From assembly GCA_015179125.1 (NCBI GenBank), contig WHVA01000261.1, positions 62,001-126,000 on the forward strand: a DNA stretch of 64,000 nucleotides. Direction: 5' to 3'. Made by a program: the position numbers and the translations under genes. The notes below the pieces were generated by a model. It saw nothing but the letters and a program-made list of their open reading frames with translations. It did not search any database and was not told the DNA's origin. Positions 21,501-30,056 of this stretch are shown in pieces. Source of the stretch: Gautieria morchelliformis (taxonomy: Eukaryota; Basidiomycota; Agaricomycetes; Gomphales; Gomphaceae). The stretch's first letter is position 1; each line of letters begins with the position of its first letter.

Positions 21501-23560
21501 ATAATATCTACCCTGAAGCACGTGATCTGCTCTATGTGGAGTTTCCTGAGCATTTTACCTGGCACTCACAGGACAAGGTATGGACACCACGCCAAGGAGG
21601 TTATAGCATTGGTCGCCTTCACTTTGCAAACCCTAGATCAGGAGAGAGATTTTTTGTGCGCACTCTCCTCACAGTGGTCAAGGGGGCTAGATCCTTTGAG
21701 GAGCTTAGGTCGGTGGATGGCATACAATATGCTACTTACAAGGAGGCCTGTCGTGCAAGGGGACTTCTGGATGATGATCAGGAGTTGAGGTTGTGTCTCC
21801 AGGAAGCCAGTGGCATGAAAACAGGTGCTCAGCTCAGACATCTCTTTGCCACCATCCTTGGCCATTGCAATCCATCGGGCCCCGGCAGACTATGGGATGG
21901 CTTCAGGGAGCACATATGTGATGATCTCAGACATCAGCTCCAAATCAGACATGGTATGCAGGATCCACAGGACGATCAGGTTTATGATTTTGGCCTCTTT
22001 CTCTTGGAAAAAATCCTCCAGCAGGGTGGAATGTCCTTGAGCAGCTTTGATGATATGCCTCGGGTGGCAGGCGAGTGGGAGGCCCTCATTGGAAACAGGT
22101 TCATAGCTGAGCAGAGGGACTATGACCCTGTTGAAGAGAGGGACATAGCTGATGAGGAGGTTCCCAGGCTGAATGAGGGGCAAAGGTCTGCGCATGATCA
22201 GATATTACGGTCGGCACTGACCAGAGATGCTCATGGGAAACCTGATGGACAAATGTTTTTTGTCACTGGCTCAGGTGGTGCTGGGAAATCATTCACATGG
22301 AACACTCTAATCCACTCCTGTAGAGCGGAGAGCCTCATTGTGATTGCAGTAGCCTCATCTGCAATGGCTGCACTTATCCTCACTAAGGGTACAACCTCTC
22401 ATAGCATGCTTGGAATTCCCATTCCTGTCCATGAGCGCTCTCTCTCCTTCATCACAAAGAACTCTGACAAGGCTGACATGGTGAGACAGGCCAGTCTCCT
22501 CATCTGGGATGAGGCTGCAATGCAGCATCGCCATGCCATAGAGGCCATTGACAGGACACTGAGGGATTTCCTTGACCAGCCTGACAGACCCTTTGGTGGC
22601 ATCACGGTCGCCTTTGGAGGTGACTTTCAGCAGACTCTGCCAATTGTCCCTAAAGGCTCCAAGGAGGATATCGTGGGAGCTACCCTTCAGAAGTCATATC
22701 TGTGGCCAAATATCAGGGTCCTCCATCTGACAGAGAACATGCGGGTGAGAAATGACCCTGACAGAGCCAGGTTTGCAGAATGGCTGCAGAATGTGGGCCA
22801 GGGAAAGGATCTCCCACTAGATCATATGTTCTCACTGCCACCTCACATGGTGTGTGGCCCTGGAATTGAAGATCTGATCCAGGAAATATACCCTGGCATT
22901 GGCAATCAAGTCCCTGCCCAGGATAATTACTTTCTGGAGCGTGCCATCCTCTGTGCCAGAAACACTGAGGTCAATGAGATCAATTCCATGGTGTTTAGGG
23001 AGTTTCCAGGTGATGCTCAGGTCTTGCACTGCGCAAATTCCATTGAAGAATCCGACGATGCAGATCGGTATCCTGTGGAGTATCTGAATTCCATAGAGAT
23101 GGGCTGTCTTCCTCCTGCTCGCTTGGAAGTCAAGCCTGGAGTGCCTCTGATGCTGTTGCGCAATTTGGATCAGAAGCAAGGACTATGCAATGGGACAAGG
23201 TTGCGGTTGGTGAGGATAAGCATTAGAGTGTTGGAGGTCAGGATCATCTCAGGTCCACGTGCAGGCAATATTGCTTTCATCCCCAGGATCATCATTAAGC
23301 CATCAGAGGGAGAGTTGCCATTTGTGCTGCAAAGGAGGCAGTTTCCAGTGCGTTTGGCATTTGCAATGACTATCAACAAGTCTCAGGGACAGTCTTTGGG
23401 TACGGTTGGGCTGGACCTGAGATATCCAGTGTTTGGACATGGTCAGTTGTATGTTGGTGTATCAAGAGGGACCAACTGGAACAGAGTGAAGGTCTTGCTT
23501 GAGGAGGGTTTGGACACAGCCAACATTGTATATAAAGATGTATTACTTAGAGCTCCTTGA
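18566..23560 (+). CDS. Helitron RepHel transposase (Rep plus PIF1-like helicase)
   Basis: 1664 codons without interruption. An acceptor-like TTTCTCAG at about 18582 suggests the true first exon may lie upstream, or translation may start at MTSPTDRR (18653). Residues 1-270: Pro/Gln-rich, with a 30-bp coding repeat giving LPAPPQPPQP. About 295-310: CPDCKALHWMAERL. About 400-950: Helitron-like N and Rep domains with HUH motif GLPHMHIR near residue 747 and YIHKYLYKGHD near 881. About 1200-1660: helicase with GSGGAGKSF (1235), LLIWDEAAM (1310), FGGDFQQTLPI, LTENMRVRND and NKSQGQSLG (1602), ending in YVGVSRGTNW. All key motifs of a rolling-circle transposase are intact. It acts by nicking one strand at the element ends and unwinding it. 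Confidence 0.92.
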   Translation: MPTFLRDPSTPERNRQQERERAREEQEGHMTSPTDRRARALAAAAVRAQDQPPPPPQPFAIPRPPPRSNVADPFQQPVAGPSRPPILAGPPRPPMPAGPSRPPDPSPGQQVAALRAQLAAIPAAQPVRRYRQEPIRPPPNLPVVGSAGIAQLRAQAAEQSAILQQLGRGRQAANPSVVGSAGVAALPAQANAIRPMPRLLPALLRPLQRLPAPPQPPQPLPAPPQPPQPLPAPPQRLLPLPAPPQHLLPLPAPPQPPQPLPAPRQRPQQPPPPIPLGRSRIIEADVQRHDLGPMVVSCPDCKALHWMAERLQKSSNVRPRFGDCCIQGKVQLPELPVLPQPLRWLLEGQDPEAKQFRKNIRQYNAAFAFTSLGAEFDLDLLREGRGPYVLKLQGELYHIHGSLIPNPGRRIQYAQLYIYDPALALAQRNTRNPGLSPTIMGDLQEMLLLCNPHVPIYRQAAERLRAQGQNGEIRARLTYREHRDPRRYNIPTADEIAVVLPGDGIIPEPRDIIVQLKGGRFKRVSDMNPNYASLHYVLLFPRGELGWQPGIRYRQLPDGRERSGRVTQIQFHSYRLFQRTEEPTTLLRAGKLFQQYIVDSWAAAEQSRLWWIRTNQHTLRAEMYNQMMDAFHRNDNDRDPNNLGIRSILPATFQGGTRDMQENLQNSLAISRKYGVADLFITMTASPNWQEVLDALLPGQTPQDRPDLVSRVFQLKKKYLIDLIVKEKIFGETVARVHTIEFQKRGLPHMHIRIWFERDSKIRHPHEVDSMISAEFPDPETHPVLYRLVCELMTHGPCGQMKPNAPCMENGKCKKNFPKPFCEETSLNEDGYPKYRRRNDGRLHNVRGDMLDNRWVVPYSALLLLKFWCHINPELTINVRCIKYIHKYLYKGHDRTTMEFGRTQDEIKQYLDARYVSAHEACWRLLEREIHTQVPAVMALPVHEKDHHTIIFDPNQDVDNILERAEAKKTLLMAYFEANNIYPEARDLLYVEFPEHFTWHSQDKVWTPRQGGYSIGRLHFANPRSGERFFVRTLLTVVKGARSFEELRSVDGIQYATYKEACRARGLLDDDQELRLCLQEASGMKTGAQLRHLFATILGHCNPSGPGRLWDGFREHICDDLRHQLQIRHGMQDPQDDQVYDFGLFLLEKILQQGGMSLSSFDDMPRVAGEWEALIGNRFIAEQRDYDPVEERDIADEEVPRLNEGQRSAHDQILRSALTRDAHGKPDGQMFFVTGSGGAGKSFTWNTLIHSCRAESLIVIAVASSAMAALILTKGTTSHSMLGIPIPVHERSLSFITKNSDKADMVRQASLLIWDEAAMQHRHAIEAIDRTLRDFLDQPDRPFGGITVAFGGDFQQTLPIVPKGSKEDIVGATLQKSYLWPNIRVLHLTENMRVRNDPDRARFAEWLQNVGQGKDLPLDHMFSLPPHMVCGPGIEDLIQEIYPGIGNQVPAQDNYFLERAILCARNTEVNEINSMVFREFPGDAQVLHCANSIEESDDADRYPVEYLNSIEMGCLPPARLEVKPGVPLMLLRNLDQKQGLCNGTRLRLVRISIRVLEVRIISGPRAGNIAFIPRIIIKPSEGELPFVLQRRQFPVRLAFAMTINKSQGQSLGTVGLDLRYPVFGHGQLYVGVSRGTNWNRVKVLLEEGLDTANIVYKDVLLRAP

Positions 23561-23716
23561 TTTTTTTATATCCACTTCTCTTAATATGATTTATGTGTTT
23601 TACTTCATTGTACTTGATGCAAATTGATTACTTTGATTTTCCCCAATGTACTTGACCTTACTGATATGTTAGACTTACTGATGCATTTGACCCTACCGAG
23701 GCGCTTGACCTACACC

Positions 23717-23744
23717 CCCGCGCGAAGCGCGGGTACCCACCTAG
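23717..23744 (+). terminator. Helitron 2 3' hairpin and CTAG end
   Basis: Same GC stem and GAA loop as in the other two copies, then TACCCACCTAG. The non-autonomous copy has the identical terminal 28 bases, implying it is mobilised by a Helitron 2-like protein. Confidence 0.9.
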
Positions 23745-24744
23745 TCTACTATGGAAAGCCAGACTGGACAGCTCCATTTTTAGCTGCCGCGCCACCGTTC
23801 CGGGCGCGATTTATCAGCGGATGAGTCGGCATGGGCCTTAGACCCCAGACAGTAATACATCATATACATAATTCTATACTTCTTGCAGGCCGGCGCGTCA
23901 TTACCTCGACGCGTTGTTGACGCGTCACTGTTGCACAACAGTGACGCTGTGCCGACTGCTACATCGTTGTACCGCTGTCTCCTTTTACAATTCGTGGCTT
24001 CTGCTCAAATGAAATACATCGGGGATTGAATTATGCAGAGGAGTTGAAGTGGGCAACGGTCCAGCATCATCTGAACAGTAATGTCGGTCACAAATTGCCA
24101 CTTTGCAGAAGCATCTGACATGTAGCTGTACTAGTCCAAACGGCCTTGTGCCATTTTGATGGAGGCAGTGCTGACAACGTGCAACTCCGGCTCACACCGA
24201 ATGCCTCTGCTTTCCTGGACAGCCTGAATCGACAAGATGAAGGTATGTGACACTCATTGATTTCACTTACTGCCCTCTTCGTCTGCTTAGTTCGGATCTT
24301 TTGTAGAGCTGAGACGACAGCAGGCCATATACATTGCGCTACAGATAATCGGTGGTCACATTGGACTTCCTATCCTCCTTTTCTCTATCTTTTCCAAAAC
24401 GGCGCACCGGGATCTTACATTTCTTGACTTTTGTTTCACGTGGATATTTTCCAGCTTCTCTGTCGGGTGAGTCAAATGCTTGTCGTATACAGCAGAAGTT
24501 CGCCTTCTTCCCGTCTCAGATGAGCAGCTCCCCCAGACGCCCGTATGATCGGGAGCAGCCTGCGCTAGAGTGATATCATAAGGCAGCATACCCCACAAGC
24601 CGGGTTCTGGGCTGTTCAGTTCATCTGGTCTTCCCTCCTGAGCCCGACTTGTTGCACTTGAATATTCGAGTTTGACCATGCTTCTCGGCAGCCCCATTCA
24701 AGTGTCCCTCTCCTCCGCCACCCGCCGCCTCGATATCCTGCCGC

Positions 24745-24905
24745 CTCCCGCTGCACAAGCACATGTGTGCCTTGCAATCTCGCATTTGCGGCAGAAAAAA
24801 AAAGTTTTTACTGCAACAAGCGTAATATTGCAAGCGAGTCAAACTGGTGCAGTCAGTGTGCGCGACGTGGCATCAAATGCCAATGGCCTACTAAGTCTCA
24901 GTGCG
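24745..24905 (+). pseudogene. Cys-rich (zinc-cluster-like) fragment
   Basis: Reads CVPCNLAFAAEKKSFYCN then WCSQCARRGIKCQW in one frame. The paired CxxC and CxxCxRRGxxCxW texture resembles small zinc-binding motifs seen in fungal repeat-associated proteins. Too short to assign. Confidence 0.3.
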
Positions 24906-24989
24906 ATAGCAGGCCGACGAGGTGGGATGAGGACGCTGACGCCCCGCCCGCCGGCGTGAGCCAACAGTATTAGCCAATTGTGACGACGA

Positions 24990-25030
24990 AAGACCTATTG
25001 TGTCGAGGCCAACTCGACACAATAGGTCTT
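24990..25030. repeat. Perfect 18-bp hairpin with 5-base loop
   Basis: AAGACCTATTGTGTCGAG pairs exactly with CTCGACACAATAGGTCTT around loop GCCAA. No poly-T follows, so an RNA polymerase III or bacterial terminator role is not indicated. Confidence 0.85.
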
Positions 25031-25950
25031 CAGCTGACAAGGTGACAGTCGCGGTAGCATCGTTGTAAGGGGGCGAACAGGCGACGTGGCGTTTTCTCTG
25101 ACCGCGTCGCAGCTCCTCACGGGACGACAAGAGAAGAACTTAGTCGCTATGATACTTACCGCGAGGTGTCTAATATATAGCGCCACGCCTGATTCCCATG
25201 ACACTGATATGCTCTTATTTTTTTGTGTTCTGAGATATATACATATTTTGCATGTGTTGCTTTTGCGATCCATTGTCCATCCCATTGTTCATCCTGCTAT
25301 CTTTGCTATCGTTGCTATCGTTGCTATCTTCAAGGCGGTCCCCATTCCTTGATTTTCACGCCTTTTTGCTATGCGCTCCAAGTAACCCGACTGTGCTTTG
25401 AGTAAATCTTTTGGGTTCCCTGTCGAGACCCAATTAGGTATCTGGCAACACAAGTTTGCACCTTGACACGCGTGGCGTGGGAGTATGGATATATCGTGGG
25501 CGGTGTGGCATGCAGCCAGGCAGCTCTGGAGGCCAGTCACTGGCAGCACATATGTTCCCCGTAGGCTTTTAAACAGTCGTTATTTCTGGTTTGCCTCCTA
25601 TGGTACATGCCACGGATTCAGAAATAGTGAATCAGCAGAGGAGCGGTCCAGTTTACAGCTCTACTACGCCCGAGATATATTGAACTTGCCTGCATGCATA
25701 TCCTTGTTGCTCAGGGAGTTTCGCTCATCAGTGGCACTGTGGATTCAAAACAGAGTCGCACCTCTCCTGGGTACGCTCCAAGTGGCCACACATTAGCGAT
25801 GCCGCGACGGTCACAAGCTTTATAGAGCTGTTCCTGGGGTCTAAGGCCTCATGCCGACCCATCCGCTGATAAATCGTCACCGAAACAATGGCGCGGCGGC
25901 TAAAAGTGGAGCTGTCCAGTCTGGCTTTCCATAATCTACAGTTCCATAAT

Positions 25951-26036
25951 CTACAGTTCCTGAGGCAGTCCTTGCACACAGACATTCCCCTAGGTCCAGG
26001 TCCCAACTTGCGCGATCCTCAGTGTAATAAGGTTCG
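25951..26036. repeat. Repeat R, right part of the split copy
   Basis: CCTGAGGCAGTCCTTGCACA onward matches 4096-4173 of the intact copy, down to ATCCTCAGTGTAATAAGG. It continues the copy whose left part ends at 9760. Confidence 0.7.
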
Positions 26037-26241
26037 CACTGTGGGAAAGATCTCCACCCATACTCGGTGGACGGTCCATTAAGTATTGGGAACACATGGA
26101 TCGTCCACCGGATAATCACCCACCGATTTATCCACCGACTCGGAAACATTAGGTGGTTGAAAATTTGCCAAACTGGATGGAGAAACCGTGAAAATAATAC
26201 ATGGGTGATCCATGTACCGGTGCCGGTGGGTGTCCCGGGAG

Positions 26242-26249
26242 ATCGTCGT
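26242..26249. repeat. hAT target-site duplication, left
   Basis: ATCGTCGT, repeated exactly at 40307-40314 on the other side of the element. Confidence 0.9.
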
Positions 26250-26573
26250 TAGTGATGCACGGGGCTCGGGCTCAAGCCCGAAGCCGAGCGTGCCCAGCCT
26301 GGGCTTCTAACTTGCGGAAGCCCAAGCCCTGGGCTTGAGCCCGGGCTTTGCTGCACTTATATGATACAACTTTGCCTTGATTTGGACGGCAACTGTATAT
26401 ACATAAAACAAGGTTATTTCTCTCTTCTGCCTCCTGCTCGAAGCCGTATGTTGGGGATCACCAACAACAGTTGACTGAAGCATAAAATTTCCGCAACAGA
26501 GAAAATCATCGACCCCAGCAATGTGTCCGTTCCAGAGGCAACGTCACATTCATCGGTCAAGCACACTTGACCC

Positions 26574-26951
26574 TTGGAGAAAAAAATAACTACGCCCCTG
26601 AGAGAGCTGAGTGACAATGGCGAATCAGAGGACGATACTCTTCCATCAACTGCTGCAATAGGCCCAAAAAAACCTTGGCTCAAGGAATATAGTCTGTATT
26701 TAGATGCGCAGGATGCACTTGCGCCTGGACAGTCAATTGTCCAATGGTGGGGGGTAAAAATTGTCACTGTTCTAGTTTATATCAATCTAATCATTATTAT
26801 GAATCTTTCAGCTCAATTCTCAGCGGCTCCCAGTATGGGCACTATTAGCTGCCAATTATCTTCCAAATATGGTGTCTTCTGTGTCAAGCGAACGTGCCTC
26901 AAGGGCGACATCGTTGAAGCTCTTCAATGTCAAATGTACGTTTCGACATGA
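26574..26951 (+). pseudogene. hAT transposase C-terminal (dimerisation) remnant
   Basis: KPWLKEYSLYLDAQDALAPG and QSIVQWWG, then an intron of about 58 bases, then VWALLAANYLPNMVSSVSSERA. This is the hAT C-terminal dimerisation domain with its WWG and SSERxFS hallmarks. After SERA the usual FSxAGxTxTxxRNRL block is missing and the text jumps to GDIVEALQCQ, so part of the domain is deleted. No BED zinc finger or RNase H-like core is found in the window. It cannot encode an active transposase. Confidence 0.75.
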
Positions 26952-27113
26952 ACTAATTTTCCGCGAACCCGAGCCATGCACCAGAACCGAGACGGCCTTG
27001 GAGGATGAAGCGGGAGAGTCTCTTATGGAAGCAATGACGGGGACAATACAAGTGCACTTACCGACATCGAGAAGAGTGATGACGAAAACATTTAATATTG
27101 ATGCTACGGCTTA

Positions 27114-27568
27114 CAGCTGTTTCGGGTCCCGAAGGCGGACTTTGAAACTAGCGCTGAAAATTCATCGAAATTGTGTTTGAGCTCAAACTCGTGAACCAGG
27201 ACGAGTTAAGGTCCAATATTTTGTATGATATATATACACACAGATAAATGTGATTCTATGTATGAAGGGAGCTCTCAAATAAGCCCAATGGAAATGCCAT
27301 TCTGCAGCATATACGTGCATCGGCTCTTCCCAGGCAGCCACCGGCAGCCTGGGCTATATACTTTAAACAATATATTGATGAAGGGGGATCCCCTATCTAC
27401 TCAATATCTCTTAGAATCATTCAGGAAAGTTGTCTGCTTTGGTATAGAATTTTCTACACTTCATGCTTGTTGTTGACTTATTATGTCTGCATGCTGCACA
27501 GGTAAAGTATAATTTTCAGCATACTACACACATATCTATATTGGCTGAATTTGTGACAAGAGGAACAA
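27114..27568 (+). repeat. Element A left terminal inverted repeat (455 bp)
   Basis: Matches 33678-34132 inverted over the full length with few differences. It contains TATATATACACACAGATAAA and CAGGCAGCCACCGGCAGCCT. An identical 83-codon frame occurs in both TIR copies; see rejected items. Confidence 0.9.
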
Positions 27569-27574
27569 TGTGTC

Positions 27575-28364
27575 AGCTCTGAAAGTGGGCAAAGTTGCTC
27601 CCCAAATCTCAAGCTCTTGGGGCAGGCCCATGTCAGCGACATCTCCACCTTCAAGCTCAGCGCCAGTGGTGGCGGTACGCAGGTGTGTTCAGCGGTATTG
27701 AAACTGAGCATTTGTGGCTGAATATACTGATAGCCAAGCTTCCGTACACTGAGTACTCCTACGTCCGAGTCCATGTTCAGATCATACTGTCGGACATATT
27801 GTTCCCTGGGTGTAATATAGGTTGTCAAGATGAAGCATGAATGCAGGGCGCTCGCGCTCGAGTTTGAATACAATGAGACTGTTATCGTGAGCTGCGGCAC
27901 ATCAATGACATATACCACACAACGAATTTGCACACCTGCAGCAAACAAATTGAGCTCTGGATGACATTCCATAACCCAGAATCAATCATGCTCATGTCCA
28001 AGGTTTGAAGGGCTGTACCCTTGCTCATCTCCCAAACACGTATAGTCTTGTCCTCTCTGACGGATAGAGTATGTTCCTGTTGAGGGTGGAAATGAGCACC
28101 AGAGATGTTGTTGAAATGTCCACGGCAGGTGTCGATTTCCCAAGCCTTGGTTTTGCTCAGCCTCCAAAGTTTGATCTGTCTGTCATCATCAGCAGAAACA
28201 ATGAGGGGGAGCGTCAGATGAATGAAGTTGACATTATGATTGTGCCCTTCAAGTATATATTTTGCAGTTGAAAATTTGTCAAACGTGTCGAATGTTCCGG
28301 GCTGAGTATTGGGCGTACTTCTGTGCAATCCTGAGATATCCCAAAGTCAGACGGTCTGTAAATG
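27575..28364 (-). pseudogene. Captured fragment of coatomer subunit alpha
   Basis: Minus strand reads LWDISGLHRS, then DTFDKFSTAKYILEGHNHNV, LPLIVSADDDRQIKLWRLS, KAWEIDTCRGHFNNISGA, EDKTIRVWEMSKGTALQT and HPELNLFAA. After an intron (about 27892-27938) comes HDNSLIVFKLERERPAF, then SVRKLG...LSFNTAEHT. These are successive WD40 repeats and the following region of COPA (alpha-COP), the COPI vesicle coat protein. A splice acceptor precedes LWDISG, and the intron is kept, so capture was at DNA level. The frame is interrupted by stops, including one at the Arg of TVR-LWD, and by frameshifts in the last third. It has neither the start nor the C-terminal half and cannot be functional. Confidence 0.8.
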
Positions 28365-28498
28365 GAAGAGTAGAATTAGCATGACATATAGCTGACATTG
28401 CAAGAAAACCTGCGAAGATGGGGACCGTTGAGTGGCTGCATTTACAAGTGTGGGTAAAGGATGTCACATCATGTGATCGTTCTGCAAACCTACCCCTC

Positions 28499-29729
28499 AT
28501 GCCTCGAGGGGTAATACCTGCTGAACTTCGCTGTCGCAGGACGTATACATCTGATCGCCGGGAGCTTGTTGTCTATCAAAAATACACCCTTCACTACCGA
28601 ATCTCTCATATCGCATGCAACCTCAACATGTCACAACGCGCTGTCGAGTGCACACTGTATTGGTGGAAGACAACTGGTGAAGTTGTCTCACCAAACCAGC
28701 AGGAGCCAAAAAGAAAGAGAAGGGTCATGCCAGAGCATGAAATTGAGGTAAATATACTTTATTTGACAGTCAATATAGTCTAATGATGCTGTTTACTTGA
28801 AGTTCTTGCTTGTCCATCTTGAATCACGCCCTGACCTCTATCTGGATGAGATGCAAGTTGAGCTTCAGCAGCTCCATGGTGTTATTGTTGGGAGGTCAAC
28901 TATATGGGACACGTTGATTGAACTTGGCCTTACGAGGAAACGGGTTTGTGGCACCGCTAACTAGAAATATCTAACCTTATCAGTCTATTTTCAGCTTTCC
29001 AAATCAGCGGCCGAACGGAATGAACACTCACGGGCCCGATATCGTTTTCAGATTGGTGCCGAATCACCAGAACGGCTTGTTTTTATTGATGAAAGCCGGA
29101 TCGACTGCAGGACTACATACAGGCTGTATGGATGGGCTTACAAAGGGGAGCGTGCGCAAATTAGTGCAAAATTTGTTTGTGGGCCAGGGTATGTACACTT
29201 CCATGTTTTCATTAGATGCTGCTAATGTTTTCAAAGGATTTCATTGCTTCCGGCCCTCTGCATGCAAGGCATTATCCATACTGATATTCGGGAAGGTGCG
29301 TATGATGGTGATGCCTTTGTTGGCTATATAGAAGAACTCTTGGAGCACATGAACCCATGGCCCAGCCACGCAGTGTCCTGGTTATGGATAACTGTGCAAT
29401 CCACCATTTAGATGACATCGCACCACTCTGCGAAACGAAGTAAGTTTTCATCAGTTCTATTGGTATATTGTGAATAACTAACTCATTTTATAAGGGGTGT
29501 CCGCTTGTATTATTTGCCACCATATTCTCCCGATCTAAATCCTATTGAAGAAGCTTTTGCGTATGTCAAGTCTGTAATTCGGCGTCACGGTACAGATTTC
29601 AGAGCAGCGGTGGAAAGTAAAGACTTTGCCATGCTTTATTATCTCATAAACTCGGCCTTAGCAACGATATTGCCAGAGAAGGCTCAAGGGTGGATGGGAC
29701 ATGCAGGTTATCTGTGTACCGAATTTTAG
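28499..29729 (+). pseudogene. Element A Tc1/IS630-type transposase, one frameshift
   Basis: Start ATG 28499 (MPRGVIPAEL). Exons 28499-28747, 28803-28943, 28995-29188, about 29238-29439 and 29495-29729 join in frame across GT...AG introns. N-terminus: helix-turn-helix (ISHIACNLNMSQRAVECT), then a basic KRKRR stretch. DDE domain: first Asp in VFIDESRID, second in VMDNCAIHH, and Glu in SPDLNPIEEAF with 34 residues between the last two, i.e. DD34E. Against element B a single C is missing in the NPWPQP codons (about 29360), shifting the frame in exon 4. Otherwise all three catalytic residues are kept. This enzyme cuts at the TIR ends and inserts at TA. A convergent partner gene follows 330 bp downstream. 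Confidence 0.8.
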
Positions 29730-29732
29730 CCC

Positions 29733-30038
29733 ATGTTATCCAGGTAAAAGTGTACGCTATAAACTGATCATGTTGTTTTCTATTCAAATCATGTTGTTTT
29801 CTATTCGAACCATGTTCTAAATTGTCTACTCTATATTAGAAGCCAAGAAAATGGTTAGCACGGTGAATCAATGCAGGTTTTGGTTGTGCACGTTTTGTGT
29901 TATCCAGGTACAAGTGTACGCTGTAAACTGATCATATTGTTTTCTATTCAAATCATGTTCTAAATTGTCTACTCTATATTAGAAGCCAAGAAAATGGTTA
30001 GCATGGTGAATCAATGCAGGTTTTGGTTGTGCACGTTT
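29733..30038. repeat. Tandem duplication between the convergent genes of element A
   Basis: About 150-bp units: 29740-29900 and 29900-30038 share TGTTATCCAGGTA, GTTTTCTATTCAAATCATGTT and GAAGCCAAGAAAATGGTTAG. The first unit has an extra internal repeat of TTGTTTTCTATTC. Confidence 0.85.
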
Positions 30039-30056
30039 TGCCCAATGGTTATCCCT

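Larger units (their letters stand above)
17627..23744 (+). mobile_element. Helitron 2 (autonomous type, apparently whole)
   Basis: 5' end TCCTATAGGTGAAAGCAGCA one T after the CTAG of the preceding Helitron. 3' hairpin at 23717-23733 and CTAG at 23741-23744, followed by T. The layout mirrors Helitron 1, but the two differ at many sites in both leader and protein, so they are related family members and not a fresh duplication. With termini and an uninterrupted gene it could be active. Confidence 0.9.
23750..25933. mobile_element. TIR element of about 2.2 kb (TATGGAAAGC family)
   Basis: Inverted repeats of about 100 bp: 23750-23850 against 25826-25933, outer ends TATGGAAAGCCAGACTGGAC. TCTAC lies just left (23745) and, one base off, right (25935). 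A small relative sits at 33330-33676. The interior, about 1.9 kb, has no intact gene. It holds an 18-bp-stem hairpin (24990-25030), a Cys-rich fragment and simple GCTATCGTT repeats near 25300. No transposase was recognised, so the class is open. Confidence 0.7.

Noticed and set aside
27225-27476. Identical 83-codon frame in both TIRs of element A (also 33770-34021 inverted)
   Set aside because: It is identical because the TIRs are nearly identical; the text shows no motif and lies across TIR sequence absent from element B. A TIR-borne peptide is possible but unsupported.
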